A stretch of 54,517 nt of DNA from Deltaproteobacteria bacterium (GTDB lineage Bacteria > Myxococcota_A > Polyangia > JAAYKL01): assembly GCA_016936575.1 (NCBI GenBank), contig JAFGXQ010000016.1:1-54517 (forward strand). Direction: 5' to 3'. Below are positions 17,845 to 27,161 of the stretch, piece after piece. The notes under the pieces are model-generated. The model was not told where the DNA came from and ran no database searches. It saw only the letters and a list, made by a program, of their open reading frames with translations. The first letter of the stretch is position 1. Each line of letters starts with the position of its first letter. A program made the position numbers and the translations under genes.

Positions 17845-19200
17845 ATGAGAATTACAGAATCACAGATTGCCGCATGGATTGCTGCCGGCACGTTTTTCCT
17901 AGTCGGCTGCGACTTTGAAGGCAGCGTGATTCACGTGGACCCCGCAGCCCTGGAACGACCGGTGACCGAAACCGATGCCGCTCGCTCAGATTCAGATTCC
18001 GCCACCGACACCAACGCTGAAGACATCGGCAGCGACACCGCGGATTCAGCGACGGATTCAGTGTCAAGCATGGCGACAGACGCAGATACGGATTCAACCA
18101 GCGAACCGTATCAAGCCACCGACACCGCAAGCGATACCGACTCCGCGCCTCTCATCGACACCGAACCGCAAGACAGCGACACGTTCCTGTCGAATTCGGA
18201 CACCGAATCCGATACTCAACCGCTTCCGGATACCGACACAGAAACCGATTTAGGCAGATTCATCACAGACGACATGTGGACATTTTTCACCATTGCCGAC
18301 ATGCAGGACGGCCCCACCAATGGAATCAACCATGTGCGCAGTATGGCGATGTTTGATCCGAATGCGATCGCACTGATTGAAGTGGGCGATCTTACCCATA
18401 ATGCGTTGATTCAGGAATGGGAAGCGCACCATCAGGCACTGGAAACGGGCGCGCTCGAAGCCGGATTGGCGGCGGATCATTTCAATGCAACCACCGACAA
18501 TTGGGGGCCGTTCACACGATTTGTGGGCGTACAGGGAAATCACGACATTTACTCCGGTTCCTGGTTGCAGTACTGGAATCAGTTTCTTCCCGGGCAACAG
18601 ACATTGGGCGCCAACAGCCAGGACGGCATCTACTTCACGCTGGATTACGGCAACACGCTGTTCATCATTCTGGACAGTAATCATATCAGCGCTCAGCAGA
18701 CCGATTGGCTGGAATCGGTCTTGCACAGCCAGTTCGCACTAAACGCCCGTTGGAAAATCGCGTTGTTTCACGAACCCGTGTACCCGTGCGATTCAAAATC
18801 TCCAAAATACATGGCGCTGCCCTGGGTGACACTCTTTGAGACACACGGCGTAGATATGGTGATCCATGGCCACGCCCATACCTTTGAACGCACTTGCCCC
18901 ATGAAACACGGCAGTTGCGTGCCCCCGGGCGAACCCGGAGTCACCTACTTCATTGCCAGCGGCGGCGGAACATCGTATTTGAGAACAGTCAATCCGCAGG
19001 ACATCGGTACACTCTCCTATGGCGGCCGCACCGATTCGTACCGCTGCGAAGAAATTCTGGCCGATCACGACAGCCTGTGGAATCACTTCTGTCATTATGC
19101 GGTGGGAAACTGCCGGTTCATTGTACGCTGTTACGACCATGATTACTGGGAAGGCGGAGAACTGCGCCATCAATTCATGCTCGAAAAATGCACCCTGTAG
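17845..19200 (+). CDS. Calcineurin-like metallophosphoesterase lipoprotein
   Basis: A 451-residue secreted phosphoesterase. The signal peptide ends in FLVGC (Cys22), giving an Asp at lipoprotein position +2, which in E. coli would mean inner-membrane retention (rule not verified in this lineage). An Asp/Ser/Thr linker spans about 45-135. The catalytic domain has the dimetal motifs in order: ADMQDG, GDLTHN, GNHD, HEP and GHAHTFER, as in purple acid phosphatase-like and related enzymes. Several Cys pairs in the C-terminal part are compatible with disulfides outside the cytoplasm. It directly abuts the preceding hydrolase gene (TAA then ATG). Substrate is unknown; phosphodiesters or phosphomonoesters are both possible. 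Confidence 0.87.
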   Translation: MRITESQIAAWIAAGTFFLVGCDFEGSVIHVDPAALERPVTETDAARSDSDSATDTNAEDIGSDTADSATDSVSSMATDADTDSTSEPYQATDTASDTDSAPLIDTEPQDSDTFLSNSDTESDTQPLPDTDTETDLGRFITDDMWTFFTIADMQDGPTNGINHVRSMAMFDPNAIALIEVGDLTHNALIQEWEAHHQALETGALEAGLAADHFNATTDNWGPFTRFVGVQGNHDIYSGSWLQYWNQFLPGQQTLGANSQDGIYFTLDYGNTLFIILDSNHISAQQTDWLESVLHSQFALNARWKIALFHEPVYPCDSKSPKYMALPWVTLFETHGVDMVIHGHAHTFERTCPMKHGSCVPPGEPGVTYFIASGGGTSYLRTVNPQDIGTLSYGGRTDSYRCEEILADHDSLWNHFCHYAVGNCRFIVRCYDHDYWEGGELRHQFMLEKCTL

Positions 19201-19220
19201 CGGAACGGCAAACGGATTTT

Positions 19221-20639
19221 CTACTTGAAATAATCGAGTTTGGAGCGGTCGCTGCTGGCCATGCGGGCTCGTTTTCGGGCCCACTCGCGCATTTTCTTAA
19301 TTTCAGACTCAAAGGTATCATAAAGGGAGACCGTACTGTTGAACACTTTTCTCAGATCGTCGGCGGACGGCTGTTCACCCCGTTCAAAGGCCAGATACAT
19401 GGCGCCGATAACCAGTTGCTCCAGTTCGCTTCCGGTTAACTTTTCCGTCTTCCGCGCCAGGTCGTCCAGATTGAACGCGTCGGGGTTCAGTCCTCGCTTC
19501 TGCAGATGCAGCGTTAAAATGTCTTTCCGTTCCTGTATATCAGGCAAATCCACAAAAAAGATCTCGTCGAAACGGCCCTTTCGAGGCAACTCCGGGGGGA
19601 GTGCGTCCACTTTGTTCGCGGTGGCCACCACAAAGACTTCTTTCTGCTTTTCCTGCAGCCAGGTAATCAGACCGCCGAGCAGCCGCGCCTGCGCCCCCTT
19701 GAACTGATTATCGAACCCCTTTTCAATCTCGTCGATCCATAAAATCACCGGCGCCATCGCCTCGGCGGTCCGAAGCGCCACCCGCAAGGACTCCTCCGGT
19801 GACGCCTGCCCGAACACCGCTGAGATATCGAGACGAACCAGCGGCAATCCCCAGAAACCGGCCACCGCTTTCGCGGCCAGCGACTTTCCGCACCCCTGAA
19901 TCCCCATAAGCAGCAGCCCCTTGGGTACCGGCAGTCCGAACCGCCGCGCTTCTTCCGAAAACGCTTGTTTTCTGGAACGCAGCCAGCTCTTCAGCATATT
20001 CATACCGCCGACATTTGAAAAATCTTCTGTAACTTCGACATGTTCCAGAACATTACTTCGAACCAGCGCTTTTCGCTTCTCTTTTTCGACGGCGGCCCTG
20101 GCCAACGCCGCTTCTTCCGGCCAACCAAGCAACGCCTTTTTAAACGCCCGCTTCGCCTCCCCCTGGGTCAAGCCCTGGGCAACCCGCACCATGGCGGCGG
20201 CGTCGTCATCCACAAGTATCACCCCGGTTTCCACACATGTGGTTCGCAACACCTCGGTAAGCCGGCTGATATCAGGAAGTGGGTATTCCACAACAGAACT
20301 GATTCTCTCCAGTTCCCGCGGAATCTTCGGGGAGGGAGTAACCACCACAACCGCGCCACTCAACCCCACATCCAAATCGGACAGCAACCGGACCACATCG
20401 GGTTCTGAAAGTTTCAGATGAACATCGTTGAGCACGACCACTTTACCCGATTCAAGAGCGCGCAGTTGTTGGTCCAAATCAACCAGGGTTCCGGGTTTTC
20501 GCGGAAACTGCGCATGAAGCCCGGCTTGTGCGCAGGCTTCTTCAATTTCATGCATCACCGTTTGTTCCTCGAATGTGACCACAAACACGATGGGGTAATC
20601 GGACTGAAGATTCAGCGCCAGTTCTTGGGTAAAATTCAT
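19221..20639 (-). CDS. Ycf46-like AAA ATPase
   Basis: A 472-residue AAA-family ATPase. I start it at the ATG at 20639 (MNFTQELALNLQSDYP), which has GAGG upstream; the longer frame adds 12 residues. The N-terminal half (about 1-190) looks like a degenerate AAA-like domain without a Walker A motif, as in the Ycf46 family. The C-terminal AAA module has Walker A GIQGCGKS (Lys252), Walker B ILWIDEIEKG, sensor VATANKVDALPPEL and arginine-finger region RKGRFDE, the last typical of FtsH-like classic AAA proteins. No protease domain follows. Cellular role is not established; homologues occur in cyanobacteria, plastids and many Proteobacteria. It is convergent with the lipoprotein operon. Confidence 0.85.
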   Translation of the reverse strand: MNFTQELALNLQSDYPIVFVVTFEEQTVMHEIEEACAQAGLHAQFPRKPGTLVDLDQQLRALESGKVVVLNDVHLKLSEPDVVRLLSDLDVGLSGAVVVVTPSPKIPRELERISSVVEYPLPDISRLTEVLRTTCVETGVILVDDDAAAMVRVAQGLTQGEAKRAFKKALLGWPEEAALARAAVEKEKRKALVRSNVLEHVEVTEDFSNVGGMNMLKSWLRSRKQAFSEEARRFGLPVPKGLLLMGIQGCGKSLAAKAVAGFWGLPLVRLDISAVFGQASPEESLRVALRTAEAMAPVILWIDEIEKGFDNQFKGAQARLLGGLITWLQEKQKEVFVVATANKVDALPPELPRKGRFDEIFFVDLPDIQERKDILTLHLQKRGLNPDAFNLDDLARKTEKLTGSELEQLVIGAMYLAFERGEQPSADDLRKVFNSTVSLYDTFESEIKKMREWARKRARMASSDRSKLDYFK

Positions 20640-20711
20640 TTCATCCTCTATTGAAAAATCGATTCCAACAGGCACTATATCAAAAGAAACTGAAGAAGCA
20701 GAAAAAGATGA

Positions 20712-22028
20712 CTATTTTTCTGACAACGGGACTATCGGCAACATCACCACAAAACTGCTGCCCGAGTGTTCAACCGACTCCACCAGAATCTTTCCCCCAT
20801 GGGTGTGTACAATTCCGAAACAGGTAGCGAGGCCGAGCCCGGTTCCCTCCCCCACATCCTTAGTTGTAAAGAACGGATCAAATATTTTCGATAAATTTTT
20901 TCTGGGAATCCCGCATCCGGTGTCTTTGACCTCAACATACACCTCATCGTCAGCGGCCCAGGAACGGATAGTGATTCGGTTATCTTTCTCCTGCTGATTC
21001 CGCAGCGAATGTATCGCGTTCGTAAGCAAATTCAAAAATACCTGAAACAGTTTGCTCTCATTGATAAGAATGGGCGGCAGATCACCATATTGTTCCACCA
21101 GCGCAGCGTGAAGCCGAATATCGTGTTTGGCCAAATTCACCACTTTGTGTAACACCTCATTCACTTCAACCGGTCGTATCTTTTCATTGCGGTCAGTTCG
21201 CGCGAATCGCGATAAGTCCTGTACAATTTTAGATATGCGATTTCCACCGTCTATGGCGATTTCAACCCCCTGATGAATCTGAATGAATTTACCTTTAAAT
21301 TCATTCAGTTGTGTCACATTATCCAATGTATCAATTGAATCAATTATATGGGCGCAATTCTTCGATGCGCGACGCAGATGAGATAACATGAACGACAGTG
21401 GATTTCGAATCTCATGCGCCACGCCGCCCACCAGTTTACCGATGGCTTCCAACTTCTGCTTCTGCCGCAGTTGCTCGTCTTTGCTTTTAATTTCCGCCAG
21501 GCTCTGTTCCAATGCCTCGCTGGTTCGTTCGAGCTGTTTACGTTGCTTGAACAAATCCACAAATACCCGCACTTTGCTACTCAGAATTTTGGGTTCGATG
21601 GGCTTAAACAGGTAGTCCACTCCACCCGAATCATATCCCCGAAACAAATGGTGTTCATCTTTGTTTACCGCAGACACAAAAATAATCGGAATATGTTTCG
21701 TTCGACTGTTTGAACGCATCAATTCCGCGGTTTCATAGCCGTCCATCCCCGGCATCTGTACATCCAGAATAACCAGGGCAAACTCTTTTTCCAATACTTG
21801 CCGCAGCGCATCCTGTCCGGATTCCACCGTCGATATCAGCAAATCATCACTCGAAAGCAAATTTTCAAGCGCGAATAAATTTTCGCGCCGATCATCCACG
21901 ACCAGAATATCCACTTTCATCAGCGGCTCTACAATAAGTATGGAATTATTCACGTATGATGAACCCGGCGGTCCAATCGGCTCTATATGGCTTTGTTTGT
22001 CGTCTTGTTGCATGAAAGCACTCTTCAT
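20712..22028 (-). CDS. Response-regulator/histidine-kinase fusion (REC-HisKA-HATPase)
   Basis: Soluble kinase with an N-terminal receiver domain. The frame is open to an ATG at 22148, but the first recognisable sequence is the receiver (VDILVVDDRRENLFALE), so the start is uncertain; 22028 (MKSAFMQQDD) is a compromise, and 22013 or 21920 are also possible. The receiver has its phospho-acceptor Asp in VILDVQMPGMDG and Lys in LFKPIEP. A coiled coil (SEALEQSLAEIKSKDEQ) links it to HisKA with GGVAHEIRNPLSFM, the NtrB-like form of the H box. The HATPase shows NLLTNAIHSL, DTGCGIP, FDPFFTTK and GTGLGLA. Such proteins usually relay a signal from another phosphodonor. No partner gene is adjacent. Confidence 0.87.
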   Translation of the reverse strand: MKSAFMQQDDKQSHIEPIGPPGSSYVNNSILIVEPLMKVDILVVDDRRENLFALENLLSSDDLLISTVESGQDALRQVLEKEFALVILDVQMPGMDGYETAELMRSNSRTKHIPIIFVSAVNKDEHHLFRGYDSGGVDYLFKPIEPKILSSKVRVFVDLFKQRKQLERTSEALEQSLAEIKSKDEQLRQKQKLEAIGKLVGGVAHEIRNPLSFMLSHLRRASKNCAHIIDSIDTLDNVTQLNEFKGKFIQIHQGVEIAIDGGNRISKIVQDLSRFARTDRNEKIRPVEVNEVLHKVVNLAKHDIRLHAALVEQYGDLPPILINESKLFQVFLNLLTNAIHSLRNQQEKDNRITIRSWAADDEVYVEVKDTGCGIPRKNLSKIFDPFFTTKDVGEGTGLGLATCFGIVHTHGGKILVESVEHSGSSFVVMLPIVPLSEK

Positions 22029-22211
22029 AACTCTGTATCGGCGACTGCAGGCGGAAATTAAGGTGCTGTGCCCGATCGATGCCAGAGAATTCCCTTTTAT
22101 TGCGGCAAAATGGTTTCTCCAATCCAAATACATTTTTATATTTTGCAAATTTTATAGATAGTTATAACAGTATATTTAAAGTATTAATTCAAATAACTGT
22201 CCAGGCTCGCC

Positions 22212-22241
22212 TTGTGTTTTTTTACTGTTTTGTGATATAAT
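22212..22241 (+). promoter_or_regulatory. Candidate promoter of the SNF2 helicase gene
   Basis: TTGTGT (22212-22217) and a perfect TATAAT (22236-22241) are separated by 18 bases and lie 36 bases before the ATG at 22277, a typical housekeeping-sigma arrangement. Pattern match only. Confidence 0.45.
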
Positions 22242-22276
22242 CGCGTACTAGACTTTCGACCGAAATCGGGCGCAAT

Positions 22277-25225
22277 ATGACGGCTTTTCCTTCGCTTCAT
22301 CAAATTAAAACGCTCTTCAAACAACGGTGCGGGCCTCAGGTATGGGCGCAAGGGGAACGGCTGGCACACATGGATGCTGTCGAGGGCGTCCAAGCCGGAA
22401 AGAATGAAATTGAAGTCACAGTCACCACGCCGGCAGACGTTACTGATCCCACCGTATTTTTGTATCCGGATGATGGAGAGTGGGAATGCAGTTGCAAGCT
22501 GCAAACCGAATTCTGCGCGCACGTCGCAGCGGCGATTATCGCAGTTGAAAATGCGCAGGGACGGGGCGCTGCACTTCCCCACAAAGAACTTCGCCCCACC
22601 ATGTTGGAATACCGATTTTACGTAAAAGACAATGGAATCAGCCTCATTCGAAATTATGTATCGCCAACAGGAAAAAGACAACCCGTGGCACGGCCGATTA
22701 TGGCACATGTTGCCGCTCGAAATATCCCCCTTGGATACAAACCCACGCAGGTTGATTTGAATACGGACCGCATCATCGGACGAAACATCCATCCATCCAA
22801 AAAACTACCCGCTGATATTCTGGCTTCCCTCATTGAAGAGCTGAACGAGCATTCGAACAGCTACTTGAATGATGTACGGATTCATCTGTCAGGAGATGCC
22901 ATACTACCGTTAATCTCTGCCACCGCTACCGCAGACGGCGGTGTGCTGCTACACCTGGCTCCCAATCCAGATGTGGACCATATCCTCGCTCCGGGGGCGG
23001 CGCTCTGCGGAACCACCCTACATCCGATCGGGCAGCGGGGAATCTGCGGCGACGCCATGGAAAAACTACCTCGGGAGATCGTGTACACCCACAAAGATCT
23101 GGCGGAGTTTGTAGTGGATGTACTTCCGCAACTGGAGCGGGACAACTACGTAGACATGAAAACCGATATCCTGCCGGTGATCTCGCGGTTCCTGGAGCCA
23201 CGGCTGATAATGAACATGGTGCAGGACGGCAGCAGTGTGACGGTACTACCCGAAATTGTGTATGGAAATCCCCCCCACGTGAAAATCAGCAATAACCGAA
23301 TGGTATATATAGAGGGAACAATTCCCCAGCGAAATATCAAAGCCGAAAAAGAGATTGTGGCCGCGCTTCGAGACGACCTCAACCTGGTACCCGGTCGGCG
23401 AGTGGCATACAACCGCCGCGAAGCATCTACATTTATTGAAAAAGCCCAGGAATGGAGCGAAAGCACACTCGATGCATCTCAGCACGCAATCAAAAACGCA
23501 GCGCCCCTGCATCCTATCCTCGATATCAAGGATGATCGGTTTGATTTGTGGTTTTCCATGGAAGATACCGATGATCCCAACTTTAAAGGGCGTCGGGCCA
23601 GTGCACAGAATGTTCTGGAGGCGTGGCGAGAAGGGTTGAATCTGGCACCGCTCGACGGCGGAGGATTTGCACCGATTCCCAAATCGTGGCTCGATGCCAA
23701 CGGACACATGGTCATTGATATTCTGGACGCCCGTCAGGAAAACAACAAAATCGCAACGGCCGCGGTTCCCGCGCTGGCAAGACTCTGCGATGCACTCGAA
23801 ATCGATGCGCAACCGTGTTTTTCAAGATTGGCTCCGCTGATCAACAATTTCCGGACCATTCCCGAGTCTCCCCTGCCCGACGATCTGACAGCCGAATTGC
23901 GAAATTACCAGCAGCAGGGAGTCAACTGGCTGAATTTTCTGCGTTCCGCCGGCCTGGGCGGCGTTCTTGCGGACGATATGGGCCTCGGAAAAACCATACA
24001 GGCCCTATGCGCGATCTCCGGTAAAACATTGGTCATCTGCCCCACCAGCGTCATCCACAACTGGGCCGCCGAGGTTCAGAAGTTTCGCCCCGGCCTGAAT
24101 GTATGTGTATTTCATGGGCAGAACAGAACGATGGACGAAACTGCGGATATAGTTATATCCAACTATGCGCTGCTGCGCATCGATCGGGCGCTCCTCACCA
24201 ACCGACATTGGGACTGCGTGGTGCTCGACGAATCACAGAATATCAAGAATCCGGGAAGCCAGGCAGCCAAAGCGGCCTTTCGGCTGAAAGCGGATTTTCG
24301 GCTGGCCATGAGCGGCACCCCGGTGGAGAACCGACTCGAAGAGTTATGGAGCGTTTTCAACTTTGTCAATCCGGGCCTACTCGGCAATTATCGCAAATTT
24401 CAAAAGCGATTCGCGTTTCCTATCGGTATGGGAGATGAACAGGCCACCCAAAATCTCCGTCAGAAAATCGGTCCGTTCGTATTGCGACGCAAAAAAGACG
24501 AGGTGGAGCTGGAACTCCCCGAACGCACCAACCTGATTCTGCGATGCGAACTGGAAGAGCATGAACGGCGGGTGTACGATGCAGTACGTGCGGCAACGAG
24601 CAGCTCCGTTGTGGAGTCGCTGGAAGCAGGCGGCAATGTGCTGGCGGCGCTGGAACAACTGCTTCGACTGCGGCAGGCCGCTTGTCATCCGTCGCTGGTA
24701 CCCAGTCAGCAGGCCCCCACCTCTTCCAAGATTGAGTTATTGAAACAGGAGTTGCTCGCAACCATCGAAAACGGTCACAAGGCGCTGGTTTTCTCTCAGT
24801 GGACCGGTTTCCTTGATTTGGTGGAACCACATCTCAACGCAGCGGCGATTCCGTTCACCCGACTGGACGGCACGACCAAAGATCGCGCCAAAGTAGTGAA
24901 TACATTTCAGCAGGATGACGGGCCCCCGGTGATGCTGATTTCTCTGAAAGCGGGCGGAACCGGGCTGAATCTGACCGCGGCGGACCATGTATTTCTGCTG
25001 GACCCCTGGTGGAACCCGGCGGCGGAGGATCAGGCCGCGGACCGGACCCACCGCATCGGCCAGGACAAACCGGTGTTTGTATACCGGCTGGTTACCTCCG
25101 ACACGGTGGAAGAAAAAATTCTCGTGCTGCAGGAAAAGAAACGCCGTCTGGCAGAAGCCGCTATCGGTGACGGCGGCAAAGCCCTGGCAATTACCCGCGA
25201 AGACCTCATTGAACTGCTGACGTGA
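22277..25225 (+). CDS. SWIM zinc finger SNF2-family helicase
   Basis: A 982-residue DNA-dependent ATPase of the bacterial SNF2/Swi2 group. Near residues 70-85 a SWIM-type zinc motif is visible (CSCKLQTEFCAH, CxCx6CxH), followed by a long beta-rich middle region. The helicase core begins near 540 with LRNYQQQGVNWLNFLR; Walker A is ADDMGLGKT (about 564-572), motif II is LDESQNIKNP (DESQ instead of the usual DEAQ/DEAH), motif III MSGTPVENRLEELWS, and the C-terminal lobe has VFSQWTGFLDLV, LISLKAGGTGLNLTAA and DRTHRIGQ, a complete SNF2 set. Role is unknown; relatives act in nucleic acid repair or transcription recycling. The gene stands alone with its own promoter candidate. Confidence 0.92.
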   Translation: MTAFPSLHQIKTLFKQRCGPQVWAQGERLAHMDAVEGVQAGKNEIEVTVTTPADVTDPTVFLYPDDGEWECSCKLQTEFCAHVAAAIIAVENAQGRGAALPHKELRPTMLEYRFYVKDNGISLIRNYVSPTGKRQPVARPIMAHVAARNIPLGYKPTQVDLNTDRIIGRNIHPSKKLPADILASLIEELNEHSNSYLNDVRIHLSGDAILPLISATATADGGVLLHLAPNPDVDHILAPGAALCGTTLHPIGQRGICGDAMEKLPREIVYTHKDLAEFVVDVLPQLERDNYVDMKTDILPVISRFLEPRLIMNMVQDGSSVTVLPEIVYGNPPHVKISNNRMVYIEGTIPQRNIKAEKEIVAALRDDLNLVPGRRVAYNRREASTFIEKAQEWSESTLDASQHAIKNAAPLHPILDIKDDRFDLWFSMEDTDDPNFKGRRASAQNVLEAWREGLNLAPLDGGGFAPIPKSWLDANGHMVIDILDARQENNKIATAAVPALARLCDALEIDAQPCFSRLAPLINNFRTIPESPLPDDLTAELRNYQQQGVNWLNFLRSAGLGGVLADDMGLGKTIQALCAISGKTLVICPTSVIHNWAAEVQKFRPGLNVCVFHGQNRTMDETADIVISNYALLRIDRALLTNRHWDCVVLDESQNIKNPGSQAAKAAFRLKADFRLAMSGTPVENRLEELWSVFNFVNPGLLGNYRKFQKRFAFPIGMGDEQATQNLRQKIGPFVLRRKKDEVELELPERTNLILRCELEEHERRVYDAVRAATSSSVVESLEAGGNVLAALEQLLRLRQAACHPSLVPSQQAPTSSKIELLKQELLATIENGHKALVFSQWTGFLDLVEPHLNAAAIPFTRLDGTTKDRAKVVNTFQQDDGPPVMLISLKAGGTGLNLTAADHVFLLDPWWNPAAEDQAADRTHRIGQDKPVFVYRLVTSDTVEEKILVLQEKKRRLAEAAIGDGGKALAITREDLIELLT

Positions 25226-25251
25226 CGCCGGCTTACCGCAAAAAAAGATTA

Positions 25252-25659
25252 TTAATTATAAAGAGTTATCATTTCATTGATGATGTCTTCGGGTATTTCC
25301 AGCCACTCTGCCGCATGTCGGAGTTCCTTGAAGATTTCGGTCGACCAATTCCGTTGTAAAATCCGGTTCTCTGCCACTTTATAGACGCGTCCCAAACCGT
25401 ATAGCACATCCCGCCCGTACAGCAGCGCGGTTTTTCCTCCATTGACGCGCACGTCGCTCGCCTTGGCGGCAACCGGAATAATATCACGTACTTGGGAAGG
25501 AGATATCAACTGGGCGTCGCGACAAAAATAAAACAGCTCCAAACGGGTTGGTCCGGCGTCAATATATCGTTTCAGTTGAAAAATCAAATCATCATATGAA
25601 CCGCTGGAATCAAAATAGAACAGCGTGAAATCCAGATCGGAGCGAGTATGCACAAACAT
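25252..25659 (-). CDS. SpoIIAA-like (STAS superfamily) protein
   Basis: Small 135-residue cytoplasmic protein. The layout matches the SpoIIAA-like group: a first strand region (LDFTLFYFDSSGSYDDLIFQ), a central region beginning TRLELFYFCRDAQLISPSQV, and the C-terminal signature GKTALLYGRDVLYGLGRVY followed by EIFKELRHAAEWLEIPED, which resembles the 'FxxxxxAxxWL' ending of that family. Members are small, often stand-alone, and of poorly defined function, possibly protein-protein or lipid binding. It is convergent with the SNF2 gene, with a 26-base gap. Identity is inferred from pattern, not alignment. Confidence 0.7.
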   Translation of the reverse strand: MFVHTRSDLDFTLFYFDSSGSYDDLIFQLKRYIDAGPTRLELFYFCRDAQLISPSQVRDIIPVAAKASDVRVNGGKTALLYGRDVLYGLGRVYKVAENRILQRNWSTEIFKELRHAAEWLEIPEDIINEMITLYN

Positions 25660-25910
25660 TCAGTACCAACAACATATTGCCCCTCGATTTGCTTGCTTCA
25701 GCAGAATAAATTTATCTCACAAATAAGAAGATTACAATATTAATATTTATTAAAATTTACATTTTCAACGAAACAAATGCTGTCATTCATCAATAAATCA
25801 AATTTATCAATTTTTCACGATGTGGTTTCGTGCTAATTAAATCCCCCTTTTAAATCACAAAGAAGGGATTCCCCTAACTTTGGATAAATAACCCCGACGA
25901 GAGGTAAATT

Positions 25911-27143
25911 ATGGGAACAGAAACCAAGAAAAAAATCGTTCTTGCGTATAGCGGAGGCTTGGATACATCGATTATCCTGCAGTGGCTGCTGGAAAGAAAT
26001 TTTGACGTAATCGCCTACATCGCCGACGTGGGTCAGGATGACGATTTTGATGCTGCCAGGGAAAAGGCGCTGAAAATCGGTGCGAGCAAGGTGTATGTGG
26101 AAGACCTGCGTGAAGAGTTTGTCACGGATTACATTTTTCAGATGTTCAAGGCAAACACGATCTATGAAGGCCAGTACCTGCTGGGCACCAGCATCGCACG
26201 ACCCATTATCGCCAAACGCCACATCGAGATTGCCGAAAAAGAGAACGCGCAGTATGTGGGACATGGCGCCACTGGTAAAGGAAACGACCAGGTTCGATTT
26301 GAGCTGGGTTTCTATGCACTGAAACCCGATGTGAAAGTCATTGCACCTTGGAAAATGCAGGAATTCCTCGACGAATTCAAAGGTCGCACCGACCTATTGA
26401 ATTACGCCGAAAAACACGGAATTCCTACGTCTGTTTCGCATAAAAAACCGTATAGTGAAGACGACAATCTGCTCCATATCAGTCATGAAGCGGGCGTGCT
26501 GGAAGATCCGTTCTTCCGCCCCCCCAAAGAGGTGTTCTGCAAAACGGTTGATCCCGAGGATGCGCCCGACAAACCGACCAACATCAATATTTCCTTCGCC
26601 AAAGGCGTACCCGTCAAAGTGGAAAATGAAGAAGACGGCACGGTGGTTGAGAAGCCGCTCGATCTCTTTTTATACCTCAATAAGCTCGGACACGACAACG
26701 GCATCGGTCGGGTGGATATCGTGGAAAACCGCTTTGTCGGGTTGAAATCCCGTGGCGTATACGAAACCCCCGGGGGAACCATTTTACTCTTCGCCCATCG
26801 CGATCTGGAGGGAATCACCATGGATCGTGAAGTCATGCGCATTCGCGATATTATTGTGCAAAAATATGCGGACGCTATTTACAACGGATTCTGGTTCAGC
26901 CCGGAGATGGACTTCCTCAACAGCATCATCGACAAGAGCCAGGAACACGTGGACGGCGTGGTGTCGCTGAAGCTGTACAAAGGCGGGGTGTATGTGACTG
27001 GACGCAAAAGCGACAATTCCCTGTACAACGAGGATATGTCTAGTATGGATATTGAAGGCGGATACGACCAGAAAGACGCCGCCGGTTTTATCAGAATCAA
27101 CGCGGTTCGCTTGAAGGCCGCCGCCGGCCGCATCAAACGCTAA
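25911..27143 (+). CDS. argG: Argininosuccinate synthase
   Basis: Cytoplasmic enzyme of arginine biosynthesis joining citrulline and aspartate at the expense of ATP. The 410-residue product has family length. The N-terminal PP-loop ATP site is YSGGLDTS (about residues 14-21), followed by [15 protein letters not shown] and the substrate-binding stretch [15 protein letters not shown]. The C-terminal half has [20 protein letters not shown] and the [10 protein letters not shown] region near the end. A GAGAGGT ribosome site precedes the ATG. The 250-base upstream gap is AT-rich; no convincing ArgR box was found. No other arg gene is in the window. Confidence 0.97.
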   Translation: MGTETKKKIVLAYSGGLDTSIILQWLLERNFDVIAYIADVGQDDDFDAAREKALKIGASKVYVEDLREEFVTDYIFQMFKANTIYEGQYLLGTSIARPIIAKRHIEIAEKENAQYVGHGATGKGNDQVRFELGFYALKPDVKVIAPWKMQEFLDEFKGRTDLLNYAEKHGIPTSVSHKKPYSEDDNLLHISHEAGVLEDPFFRPPKEVFCKTVDPEDAPDKPTNINISFAKGVPVKVENEEDGTVVEKPLDLFLYLNKLGHDNGIGRVDIVENRFVGLKSRGVYETPGGTILLFAHRDLEGITMDREVMRIRDIIVQKYADAIYNGFWFSPEMDFLNSIIDKSQEHVDGVVSLKLYKGGVYVTGRKSDNSLYNEDMSSMDIEGGYDQKDAAGFIRINAVRLKAAAGRIKR

Positions 27144-27161
27144 TTACACCTAATACTCAAA

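Noticed and set aside
25660..25910. ArgR box upstream of argG
   Set aside because: Several AT-rich near-palindromes exist (such as GAATAAATTTAT), but none fits the full 18-bp box with its partner at proper spacing; background AT content explains them.
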